From: Seriola aureovittata
Taxonomy: Eukaryota; Chordata; Actinopteri; Carangiformes; Carangidae
Direction: 5' to 3'
Assembly (NCBI RefSeq): GCF_021018895.1
Contig: NC_079386.1
Span: forward strand, 3,081,835-3,145,834
Length of the DNA stretch: 64,000 nt
The notes below the pieces were generated by a model that was given only the letters and a program-made list of their open reading frames with translations, had not been told where the DNA came from and ran no database searches. Made by a program: the position numbers and the translations under genes. The stretch's first letter is position 1, and every line of letters begins with the position of its first letter. Shown one piece after another: positions 1 to 11,233 of the stretch.

Positions 1-2531
1 AACTCTGCTATTTTTAAGCTTTATTATTTGGTATTTCTTGGTGGATCGGGGGCATGCAGTGGGAGCACAACTTTGCCTTCAGTAGAAAAAGCAAAAGGCA
101 GGTACCTTCATATTAACGATAGTTTGAAAAATCCATTTTCAACATCATTTACTGCGTCCTATCTTTTCTCTTATGATTTTTTACATTTCTGACATTTTCA
201 CTCACGTATAACTACTTGAACTGCTATCAGCAAAAACATCATTTTGATTCATCTGTTACATTACTCCGTTCACTCTTTTTTCTTACTTACTTACTAAGTT
301 CTTTTCTTCCCTAAAGAAAATTTTCAGTAATTTAATCCCATCTTCTTCCTGACCAGTGGAAGCTGGGAGCGTTTTTTATCTTCAGAGACTTATTCAAATG
401 AAAAGTTGCTGCATGAATCCATACCTGAACAGCTCACATTCAAATGACTAACCCGCATATTAAAAACCACATAATCACCCCTTTCTGCATTTAAATCTAT
501 TTTTAGGACACCAGTGGCTGACTGTCACCTCGCCTTTGGAAGCTGCTCCATCTCTCCCTTTTGCACCGCAGAGGACTGAAATCACCTGATGCCACTGTTG
601 TGACAAGCAGCACTCCAAACAATAATTCAATTTGTCACTGCTCTGCATCTTTATTCTCGCTCACAGGCGCATGTCTCCTTTCAATCAAGCAAAAGTAAAC
701 CAGATAGAGGGTAAGTGACAGAAAGGCAGACAGAGGGAGAGAGATGGGGGAAGCGAACAGTCTGGGAGCCCGGCAGAGAACGCTCCACTGTTGCCAGCGT
801 CGGATCACAGCGCACAGCCTCATCTTTTTCATGTAAAACAACGGCTGTTTTTGACAGCACGTTTGTTAAAAACCACCCGAGGAACGTGCAGAGTTTAGAT
901 GAAAGAGGCCTGAGTGTTCCGGTTTTTTTCTTCATTTTTTCTTTCCTCCCACACACACTCACCACTAGCACCACCACCACCACCTCCACCGCCCCTCCCC
1001 TGATACACCGGTGCTCTAATTGCTATCAACATGAGTCACAAACGTTTTTTTTATTTTGGTTTTTTTATATTTCCAGTGAAAAGAATTATTACTGGCAAGC
1101 TTCACGTCCGTCAACACATGCTAATTCCCGTTTTACTGCTTTGAGTTGCCTTGCCTTGTCTGTGTGTGTGTGTGTGGTTGGCACAGTGAACGAGCACGTC
1201 ATTCCCGGTAGAACTTGGGTGGCGGAGTTGCCTTTGAACTGCTGCAGACAGGGTTGAGCTAAAGTCTGTGCTTGAGCTCCATAACATACTTCAGCCAGCT
1301 GGGAACATAGGACAACTACAAAAAAAAAAAAAAACTGTATTCTCTCTAAATAACCAGGAATCTTTATTTATTTTTAAGCATTAAATGAAAGCCGAGCACC
1401 TTCATGATTATCTGAGAAATGTTAGAAAAGTTTTCACTAATATAGCTTGTTCATGATAGTTAAACGAGCCCTTTACAAAATACTCAAAATCCACAGTTTT
1501 AAAAAGAATGCTGACCTGCTTTTTGTCATCTTTAAACATCAGAGGTGTGTCTGAGTAATTATGGCTCCATATAAAATCACTACCTTTACCAAAGACTGTT
1601 TGATGAATGCTGCTTTTTCTCACTCTTCAGATTAGAAAAAAAAAAAGAAGAGTCTGTTCAAAAGCAAATTAACTAACTGTTATTTAACTCATTTGCTCAT
1701 TTCACAGAAAGCCTGACTGAGAATTAGCTAAAAGCATCAAGGGGCTGTGGTTTGTAGAGGTTATAGAAAAGAGATTTCATATTATGATGAACATCAATGT
1801 TAAACTACCTGTGTTGGTGGTGAAAGAGAACACATTATGTTCTCCTGTTGGAATAGTTAATTAAATGTACATGAGGACAGAATGCCCAGTCTCTATGGCA
1901 GCGTTCACTAATTATATAGAGTTTGCTTCATAGCCGACTCACTAGGGGATAAGTGCAGACGGAAGTTTATACATTTCGGACACTACTTGAATGTTAAATT
2001 GCTACATACAGTAATGGTGCGTCAGATAATTGGAATTATTATGCATCATATAAACAAACACCAGAGCCTCTGCATCAATTGTGCTTCTAAACACATTAAA
2101 AAATACATGCTACAGTGGCGTGTGTTGACTTTTACATGTGATTCAGCTGTTAGCTACAGCAATGTCAGAAATATTGACCAGAAACATACCTTTTCATGAC
2201 AGTAGTAGCAGCAGACCTCTCCTAAACTCAGAGCCTGTTCTGTCTCATGACTTTGTGCTGCCTCTTTCCTGTGCTGGAAGTCTCTGGTCTCTGTATGGAC
2301 ATCTTCACCTTTCTCCTTCCTGGCTGAACACGTTTTAGGATTATTCTTCTGAACTGAACATATCAAATGAGCAGTATGGAGGACAACTATCTAAAAGTCA
2401 CTTCTATTAAAAATATTTACCATTAACTGACAATGACATCCTCCAGTGACAATGTAGAATCCTGTATTTACCTGCTTCACCTTTCCTGGCTCATTGGGAA
2501 GCACAGAGGAGACACCACTGCTGTCTTCAGG

Positions 2532-2624
2532 AGTTGTAGCTGGAGCTATAGTTGTAGTTGTAGTTGTAGCTGTAACTATAGTTGTAGCTGTAGCTATAGT
2601 TGTAGTTGTAGCTGTAGTTGTAGC
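2532..2624. repeat. Hexanucleotide repeat (GTTGTA/GCTGTA)n
   Basis: About 15 imperfect copies of a GTTGTA unit with GCTGTA and CTATAG variants. It reads as a Ser-Cys repeat on the plus strand and a Thr/Ala repeat on the minus strand, which explains the open frames across it. A short octanucleotide array (TAGCTAAC) follows at 2684-2709. Confidence 0.85.
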
Positions 2625-3271
2625 ACACACAGCCTAAAGTACAGGTACACCGCACTGTATGTTCAGAACTATACTGCTAACTCCTAGCTAACTAGCTAAC
2701 TAGCTAACTCTCTGCTAGGTCGCCAGCTGCCGCTCTCTCTCTCTCTTTCTCTCGCCCGCTATGCTCGCAACCTACGCACTAAGCTATTGCTGAAAGGACG
2801 TGCGCAAATTGTGCAACAATATTTTGTCTCAAACTTACTGCAGATCTTGCACAGAGATGATAAATCGGTGTAATTTGCTCGTTTACTTCCTACTGCTGCT
2901 TAACTCTTCCTGCACAGGTTTAGTTTCCACACACGTGACGTCAGCCATGCATATAATGATTAGCTGATCCCAGAACAGTAGGAGCTCAGTAGAGGACAGC
3001 TTGACAAGCTCACTTTCACTAAAGCTAGTCACCCGTCAATGAGCTCAAGATTATCCTCAATGAGCATGCGCAAACCCCTCCTCTCCGCTTGACAATTGCT
3101 CTAGCCTTTATCAATGGCACACGGTCACGCCCACAAAAATGACGAAAACATGACAATAAAACTATAGCTACAGCAGCTGGTAGTCAAGCTGGTAGTCGAG
3201 CTTTCAGAGACAATACGATGCTGCCACTGGGCACTATTATTTTATATTCATTTAATTTCATATATAAATAA

Positions 3272-3287
3272 ATTATATATATATATT

Positions 3288-3313
<26 letters not shown>
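3272..3313. repeat. (TA)n microsatellite
   Basis: Interrupted AT dinucleotide run inside a wider AT-rich block (3241-3410). Confidence 0.9.
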
Positions 3314-3318
<5 letters not shown>

Positions 3319-4299
3319 CTATAACATACAATTGAACGTACAATATTGAACATACATATTGAACATATATATATATATAATTATATATATATTCACTATA
3401 ATCAATATTCAATATAGACAGTAGTAAACCCCATACCCAACTACAGCGACCCCCCTAGGGTAACACCACCAGCCCCAACCAGCCTTACACGCTCATCCAT
3501 GCACCAAACAAGTCGTCCAGACTGAACAACAAAATGAGTTATGTGTGACTGCCTTTAATTAGCAGGACAACATCATTCAAGTGCTTTCCAAAACCGCTGT
3601 TAAAAATATTATTCATATTCTGTGGTTGTTTTCTGATTCTCCAATGCTTAGTGGTTAAAGTTTAGTTAGATCCAGGCACAAAAAAATACTTAGGGAAATA
3701 TCATGGTCATGGTTAACAGATGCCAGCACTGACAGTCGGTAGAAAACAGGAAATAAACTGAGGTCTCCCATGTCAAAGTAAAACGCTTTGTTGACCCATC
3801 CAGTCCCCCTTGGATCACCTCCCAGGCTTTCAGGATGTGTAGCCATGTTACTCTACTTTTGTCTCTGCTCCACACATAATGTTAGAAATTTGAACTGATG
3901 CTGCCTTTACACGCAGAAGGACAGTCTCTAAGTACCTTTTTTCTAAGATCATATGCATTTTCCAGCGCCTGCAAAGCACAAAAGAACGCGTAGTGGGCCA
4001 GTTGCAGTTCAATTAAATCAACAAACATCTCTGTATCAAGTAGTTGATTTTTATTGAGCTGCAGTAATTCAACTGGTCTATATAATTAAAACTGTAAATT
4101 ATCCAAATTATCCTTTTTCAGTATATATACACGTATAAATAAACTGTTATGCAGCTGCTGTGTGTGTTTACTGTACATTTACCACAGCCAATCATAATAA
4201 AGGACATGGACTATTCATTAAATGCTATGCCATGTTCTTTTTCATCCTGTTCTCTCTCTCTCTCTCTGTCTCTCTCTCCTCCTCCCTCCTCCTCCCTCA

Positions 4300-4386
4300 A
4301 CCGAACCGGTCAATAAATAATATCTAAGAGTATTGGTCTGCTCTATATGAAAAGTGCTACATAAATAACATTGACTTGACTTGATT
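4300..4386 (+). repeat. LINE2/SINE-tail-like fragment
   Basis: A stretch reading CTATATGAAAAGTGCTACAT then AAATAACA followed by a TTGACTTGACTTGA tail. This resembles the 3' tail shared by many teleost L2-type LINEs and their dependent SINEs (a short stem region followed by a microsatellite-like end). The assignment rests on remembered family resemblance only. Confidence 0.4.
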
Positions 4387-4691
4387 ATATCTGTACCCAT
4401 TTTTTCTATTGACGCCTGACTTGTGCGGAACGCTTCACGCTGTTGTTGTGCATTTGGCTTTAGACAGAAGCTGAAAATACTCAGGTCCCTGGTGAGAGAT
4501 GGGGTTCAGATGGGTGGGTTTGATAGAAAGTGGGGACAGCTTTGCGCCAAGGGAAGAAGATCCAATCTCTGAATGTGTTACTGTGAAGGTGAAATACTGG
4601 AGAAACCCTGCTGGGCTGCATTTCACAAATCTCTGAGAGGCTCTATATGGATAGTGTTCCCCCTGTTCCTACAGTAGCTGCAGGCAGACAG

Positions 4692-4692
<1 letters not shown>

Positions 4693-4736
<44 letters not shown>
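4693..4736. repeat. (CA)n microsatellite
   Basis: Perfect CA run of 22 units. Confidence 0.97.
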
Positions 4737-4737
<1 letters not shown>

Positions 4738-5911
4738 CTTACACCATCCTCTCCTACACATATGACAAATTTAAAAACTTTTTTCAAAGCCAAATACTGC
4801 AAGCCTGTATATATCTATATATCGTTACTGTCAGATGAAAACGTATTAACTCCAGTCTGCGTCATTTTAATTTTGAAGATATTTTGAATGTTCTCTGGTT
4901 ACTTCATGGCAATCTGGTCATTAGGTGATGACATTTTGGACATTTGGGCTAGATGATGGCACCAGAGGAAAGGTCAGGAGGTCAGCAAAAATCTTTTTCC
5001 TATAGGGACCATGAATATAAATCTCAAATCTCATGTAAATTATTTTCTAACATACCATGTCATGGATGTTGATCAAAGAGAAGCCGATGGAGGCACATCA
5101 GAAAAGTCCACAGGGACACCGAAATTATTAGGAAGTAATCCTCTGGGGTGGATGAATCCACAAACTATATTTCATGAAAATCTGGCCAGTCGTTGTCAAG
5201 ATGTCTTGCTCTTGCTCGGACAAATTTCAGACAGAAGAATCAGATGAGAGCATCGATAACAGAGCAGATAATTAAAGAATAACTGCAAAAATGCATGACG
5301 GTCAGCCCAAAAACAGGTTTCATTCCCTCTGTTCCTGAAAAGTTGAATTTTGAAGAAACAAGGATTCCACTTGACAGCTGACATACATTTATGCTAGAGC
5401 CATACATGAAATATGCAGGAACCTGGGAGAAGTGTGAGGCGAGGGGCCGCTCTGAATTCAGATCAGGAACCAAACCACTGGAAGACCCCAACAGGATTCC
5501 AGTGTGGGTTGCCAGGGCAACATGAGCAAGAACTTTCAACCATGACAGCCAAACTGCAAGACGACGAGGAGAGCACAAAACAACGAAGAGCGCTGGAGAC
5601 AAAAAAATTCCTCTGTTTACAGGGACAAAACTGGAAAAACAATGAACGCATGCTGGGTGTATTTTAGAACTGTAAGAAAGGGAAGAAAGTTGGGGGAATG
5701 TCTGGGATGTTAAGGCAGATGAGGGGCTGTCTTGTCTGTCACAGCCTGCCAACTAGTTGTTTTGGCTGTCGCTTGGTAACCAGTAGCCCCCCCCCCCCCC
5801 CAGCTCTGTCACACACAGGCATACAGACCAACACACAAATGCTCATATTAAGCATTGCCTTCAAACCTTTCCACCTTACCAAGCCATGAGGAGCAGAGGA
5901 GAAAAGAAAGT

Positions 5912-5942
5912 ACACACACAGACACACACACACACACACACA
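5912..5942. repeat. (CA)n microsatellite
   Basis: CA run with one GA interruption. A run of 14 C bases lies about 110 bp upstream (5787-5801). Confidence 0.95.
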
Positions 5943-6733
5943 CCTTCTTCTTACACATACAGCGATGCAGAAACAAACCGCCAGCAGCCCCAGAACAACC
6001 TGTACGACAAACACATCCCGATGCTTTTATTTAGCCGCTGGGCAGCCAGCATTCACCTGGCATCACTAAACACTTAATTAGACAGTAACACAAGTAGCAT
6101 GCTGCTTCATATACTTTCCCAAGGTCTCGTTAGCGAGGCATCCGCGGCATTGAGGGGACAAACGCTACCTACTGCCGAGCGGCAGAGAGCGAAGCCGTGC
6201 CAACATGGAGGCCGCACTAAAGAGGATGGCCTTGGACGCAGATCTTATGATCGGATGAACGTTGCTTTTATGTTTCACACAATTAACTCGCTATTGTTGT
6301 TTGTGTCAACTCGCGCCAACAGATGAGACACAGATATATGCATGTCTCGCTTCACAGTCAGGACTAATAGCGTTCTGCCATGCCAGGTAGCCTGATTAGA
6401 TTTCACTGATACGTGTTTTGGAAGATGAGACGGACATCTTAGGCCTGTTTGTTTGAGTTTGACAATGTAATGCCTGGAAAACACAGAAAGTGAGTTCACT
6501 GTCATGAATCTCCAAGCTTCAGTAACACCATCATGAAACGATAAAACTTTCCTTTGATGTTAAAACCTTGGTTAGCAGAGCATCAATTCATTAACGTAGA
6601 GAGAACCACCACTGAGGCAGTTTGGAGTACTTTGGCATGTGTTTACATGTCTGTCTGTCTGTCTGTGTACAGATTTGGTTGGTATGATAGTGTTGCAATT
6701 CTTTTAAGTCATGGATCGGCTGTGCAACTGCAA

Positions 6734-6949
6734 GATGGTCTCTAATTTTTTTTTTTTTAGTATATTTTTGGGGCTTTTTATGCCTTTTTGATAGCACAGT
6801 AGAGACACAGGACATGGGGAGGCAGAGAGAGAGGGAATGACATGCAGTAAATGGCCGTCCGATGCGGGATTCGAACCGGGGCCGACTGCAGCCTCTACAT
6901 ATGGGGCGCCCACTGCGCCACTTGACGCCCCTGATGGTCTCTAATTTTT
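6734..6949 (-). mobile_element. tRNA-derived SINE with 17-bp target-site duplication
   Basis: Read on the minus strand, the element starts near 6932 with a tRNA-like head. The B box GGTTCGAATCC is at 6867-6877 (plus strand GGATTCGAACC), and an A-box-like segment with GTGGCGCAGTGGGC lies at 6908-6922. A tRNA-unrelated body and an A-rich end (T run at about 6746-6758 on the plus strand) follow. The identical 17-mer GATGGTCTCTAATTTTT flanks it at 6734-6750 and 6933-6949, the duplication expected of LINE-mediated insertion. A truncated relative lies near 24675-24800. Confidence 0.85.
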
Positions 6950-7878
6950 AAAACTCACAACAAAGCATTTGAATAGGTCTAAATGAGTAAAGGGACAGCT
7001 GGCCACTGTTCTTGTGACTGTGTTTGCTGGCTCTCTTGATTGTGACCGTGCTATGTTCAGACTGCTATCTAGCTCCTACAACGCTACCCTAGCCAATGGT
7101 AGTGCCTTCTACTGACAATAAATGGGTTGCTGCAACATTTTTAAAATAATATTAAGCAAAAATTATTTTTGGTCACAAATACTGTTGTCTAGAATGTAGC
7201 CAGCCAAATGATGAGCATACAAAACTAATTCTGGACATAATCCATAACAATTCTGTGTCCACGGTGCCACAAAAGCTAACCACACTAGCAACAAATAAAC
7301 TTTTTATTTTGCCATATTTTGATTTTATTTTAAAAAGTATCATCAACCAAATACATCATTTGGAACATACTGAGCATACAGACAAAAGTATCTCTTTAAC
7401 TGGAAAATATGCTTTCTTTTATTGGCTCAACATAAACCTTGTCCAACCCTCACGATGATATAATGGATGGGAAGTATCAATCATCCATAAAAAAGAAACC
7501 AGGAGCCAGCTGACGTTGAGGAAAGACACTCTGCTGGGCTTAAACGTGTCCTGTCGGCCATGTTGGTTGGCAAGTCTGCTGCAGTGGTGCTGTACTTTGT
7601 AATTTGGCTACAGTGAATGATTCATATTTAAAAAGAGACAGAGAAGAACCAAGCAAACAAATGTGATGATTTACAGTCTGGGTTTTTGAGTGTCTCCTTA
7701 AGCGGGATGAACAAGGACAGACGAGATAAATGATGAGAAAGAGGCTCTCCTCACATGTGCAAACAATTTTCTACCACAGAAAAACCCGGGTCCTGAACTG
7801 TCTGTTCACTATGTGAAGCGTGAACAAAGCCTTTCACATCAAGGACACTGGAGACATAGTGTGTGCGCACACGTGTAC

Positions 7879-7899
7879 GTGTGTGTGTGTGTGTGTGTG
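7879..7899. repeat. (TG)n microsatellite
   Basis: Short TG run embedded in mixed purine-pyrimidine alternation (7861-7955). Confidence 0.9.
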
Positions 7900-9995
7900 A
7901 CCAGAGAGAGAATATGGCTGTGTACTGTTGCAACGTACACGTGTGTGCACACACCTGCATGAACCATGATTTACCATTCAAATACAGTTAAGCACCTTAT
8001 TATAAAACATGGCTCCCTCTAAATACTCAATTTAAATTCAACCAATGCCATGTTTAGATTAGATGTATACCGCAGGCGGATAATCCTTTGACCTGATTGG
8101 ATAAAATAATGCTTACAATCTGAGGGTGGTTTTGGCGAGTTAACCGCAGGGGTTGGTGGGAAGGAGAGGGAGCATGAGGGTAAAAGGTGGTAATGCTTAA
8201 TATTCTTTACATAAAGAAAGGGAAATCAACTGTAAATAACATTTAATCCAATGGCATGAATAGAAGAAGAAGCAGAGAACGGTTAGAGGGAGGAGTTCAG
8301 CTAACAATGATGATGACGTGACAGTGAAAAGGCGGACGAGGAGGACAAAGATAAATGAAAGCAGCTATTTATGTCACTGGTGTGAGCTGTTGCTTTAAGT
8401 GCAATACACAACGGCACGTTAAGCACACACGTAACACACATCAAACTTAAGTAATCACAATAAATTAGCATTTTGTCAAGATATATTAGCGAGAATTAGA
8501 GCAAATGTGTTAAGATTTTACATTTTCTGAAGGGTTGATGCTCATCAGCGCTGAGAAACAGGACGGTTGCTTTTCCTTAGGAGTTGACAAGATGGTTTCA
8601 AGACATCCTTTTGAATTTTTAACCATGGAAGCAGCATGGCTTGATTGCCTTAAAACTTTGTACATGCATGGTGCCTAGAGGATGAATCCTAATGACTTCA
8701 GTGATCTCCAGAGTTTTCATCTACTGCAGTGCTACCAGCAGGTCCAGGTTTTGACTTCATGTGAAATATCTCAACGTCTACAACGCAAAAGTTGAAACAG
8801 AGATTCATGGCTCCTAGGAGATGTATCCCAGGCACATTGGCGACCCCTTGGCTTTCTCATAACACCACCACCATGTTGACATATTGGCCTCATATTGAAG
8901 TGTTTCAACAATTGTTATTATTTTGGTATTTTTTAATTGTCTTTTAAATAATCTTTTTATTGGGGATACAACAATGAATATAGAAATATATGATTACAAG
9001 TGTTTCCCTTTTTTATGGCAGGAACATCCCCCAGGCCCTCAAAGAAGGTCAAGACTACCCAAACACTGTCTCTGTATAGAAAATAACACTAATAATAAAT
9101 TATAATATACAAATATATCAAATATATAAAACATACAACATTCAAATCCATGAATATAAATTTTAATAACTAATATAAATGAATAAAAAGTCAAAAAGAA
9201 AATTATATAAATACCAAAAGTTAGTTTTATAAGACGAAATAAATAGATAAATAAAATAAATAAAATTTGGACAAATCCTTTGGTTTACGACCAAACATCT
9301 GCACCAAAAAGCCTCAACTGGGTTGAGGCTGGTGGGTTGGATTGGGTTTGTTGTAATAAAAGATGGCAAACATGGTAAAAACCATACCTGATACATTATC
9401 ATTGTCATTGTGCACATAGTAGCGAGCTGATATTAGCGTTTAGCTCAAAACAACCCTATGTACAGTTTCACAGAGCAGCTAATGTTGCTGCAGGTGAAAG
9501 GGCAGGATACAGTAGCATCATCATATGCATCATTACAGATTTAAGTGCATCAGCTTGTCGAAACACACCACTGTCCTGGTTGCCAGTATTGATGCACCTC
9601 AAATGACACAGAATGGACAATGACATTTTATTTAATATGAATGTTACCATTTTATTCCAGTATTAGAATTTTTATCCTTGGTCCTGATGAGCAGTATGAC
9701 TATCTCTGACTGTTGTCAGGTCGTTTCAAATAATGACACAGTGAATGTGATTATCATGTAGTTTTGTGCTGTTATATTTTAAATCCTGCAGTATTTATGA
9801 GTCAGTAAATTCTTTGTTCTTCTAGTATCGTTTATACCCACCCAGGAGACCTCTTAAACCAGGTAGTGGCAGGAATTACCCACAATTCCCCTATGGGGGT
9901 GGAGGGTGGGACGAGAGTTTGGACTGTCAGCGTCCCTTTTGCCACTCATTAATCACTTAGGCTACTGTGGGACAGGCCACTAGGGATCAGCAACA

Positions 9996-10028
9996 GACAC
10001 ACACACACACGCACACACACACACACAC
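9996..10028. repeat. (CA)n microsatellite
   Basis: CA run interrupted once by GC. Confidence 0.93.
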
Positions 10029-10242
10029 AAATTTAAAAAAGGTGTGAGTGAAATTCCAATGTATAATCTGTCCCTCCACTAGACAATCGATACACGCAAA
10101 ACCCTATTAGATGTTGGGCTGTTTCCTTGCTGATATAGACACACACATACAGATAGTGACACCCTTCGTCACCATAGAGAGGAGATAGAAATAGAAGGAA
10201 GACGAGCACAGCTCAGAGTTCCCTGGGGCTAGTCAACAACTC

Positions 10243-10263
10243 AGAGAGAGAGAGAGAGAGAGA
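10243..10263. repeat. (GA)n microsatellite
   Basis: Short GA run. Confidence 0.9.
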
Positions 10264-10729
10264 GGGGCACAAAGAGAGTCCTTTCAATAGAGGAAACTCT
10301 CTTCATTCAGAGGGCTGGTATCATGTTATACAGTCTCATATCCCTTCCCAGGACACACAAACTCTATATGCATGTGTGCATGTTGATGTCTGTCAGTGCA
10401 TATGAATTTTGCATTATTTTTTTTAACAGTATGCGTATATGTAATCTTCAAATCATTTGTACACACTCAGAATTAAAGCCCCTATGTTTGTCATCTTTGA
10501 AATTATTGTGATGATGTAATTGTTTGAAATTGCTGTTGTGCAAGTGTTGCTTTCAGGCCATTCATCTCAGTGTATTTTTGATGCCACCACTATGTGTTGC
10601 AAATGTCAGACATTTTCAAATCCTACACATGGCTGATTTAGAAATAAAGGTCATGGGGAGAACTATTTTGCCTATGAAAAGATTTTGTATAATGTTTCCC
10701 GTGGCTCTGGTGTCAAATCTGACAATAGT

Positions 10730-11233
10730 TGTGTCCCAATTCAATTGCATTCAAAGACCGATTGTGTCACAGTGGCGTGATTAGGTTGCGCCATTTCAAA
10801 GGCTGCTTCAAAAGCAGCCATCTTTCTCTGGGCAACCGGGTGGAGCCTTTGTTGCCCAACCTATCCCAAGATTCATGGCGCACCGGTAATGAATATAATA
10901 CAGCAGCAAACAACACCAACAGACAGCCTGAGGATTACACTTTTAAATGAAAGTATGGGGTTCCAGCTCAGTTTGACAGTTAACTACGGTGGCCCTGAGA
11001 GGTCAGCGCACTGCAACTCAAGAAAACCCATGCAAACGGACAAAAACCCAAAGAACTTCAGAAAACATCTTCATCAATTTGACAACACATGTGCATCACG
11101 TGAAAAAAAGTTAGGTGTTGTCTAAGTTGCTAGGCGACAGGAGCTGTGCTTTGCAATGCAAAGGTCAGGGCGGGCAACGCCGGTGATGCAAAGTGAAAAT
11201 CCTCCTAAGGATGTGGCCCCTGAATTGAGAAAC
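10730..11233 (+). mobile_element. MITE-like non-autonomous DNA element
   Basis: The left end reads TGTGTCCCAATTCAATTGCA. The right end, reverse-complemented, reads TGTTTCTCAATTCAGGGGCC, so the outer 13-14 bases form a terminal inverted repeat with two mismatches. The interior has no coding potential. A diverged copy lies in the opposite orientation at about 33021-33300 and shares blocks such as GAGCCTGAGGATTACAC (here CAGCCTGAGGATTACAC). The superfamily is not established; hAT-like is possible. Confidence 0.6.

Noticed and set aside
715..1257. 180-codon plus-strand frame at the left edge
   Set aside because: Contains Ser/Thr-Pro-rich low-complexity translation of CACCAC and TG repeats; no domain.
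6860..6932. Possible tRNA gene from A- and B-box-like sequences
   Set aside because: No cloverleaf, followed by a SINE body and flanked by a target-site duplication, so it is a tRNA-derived SINE head.
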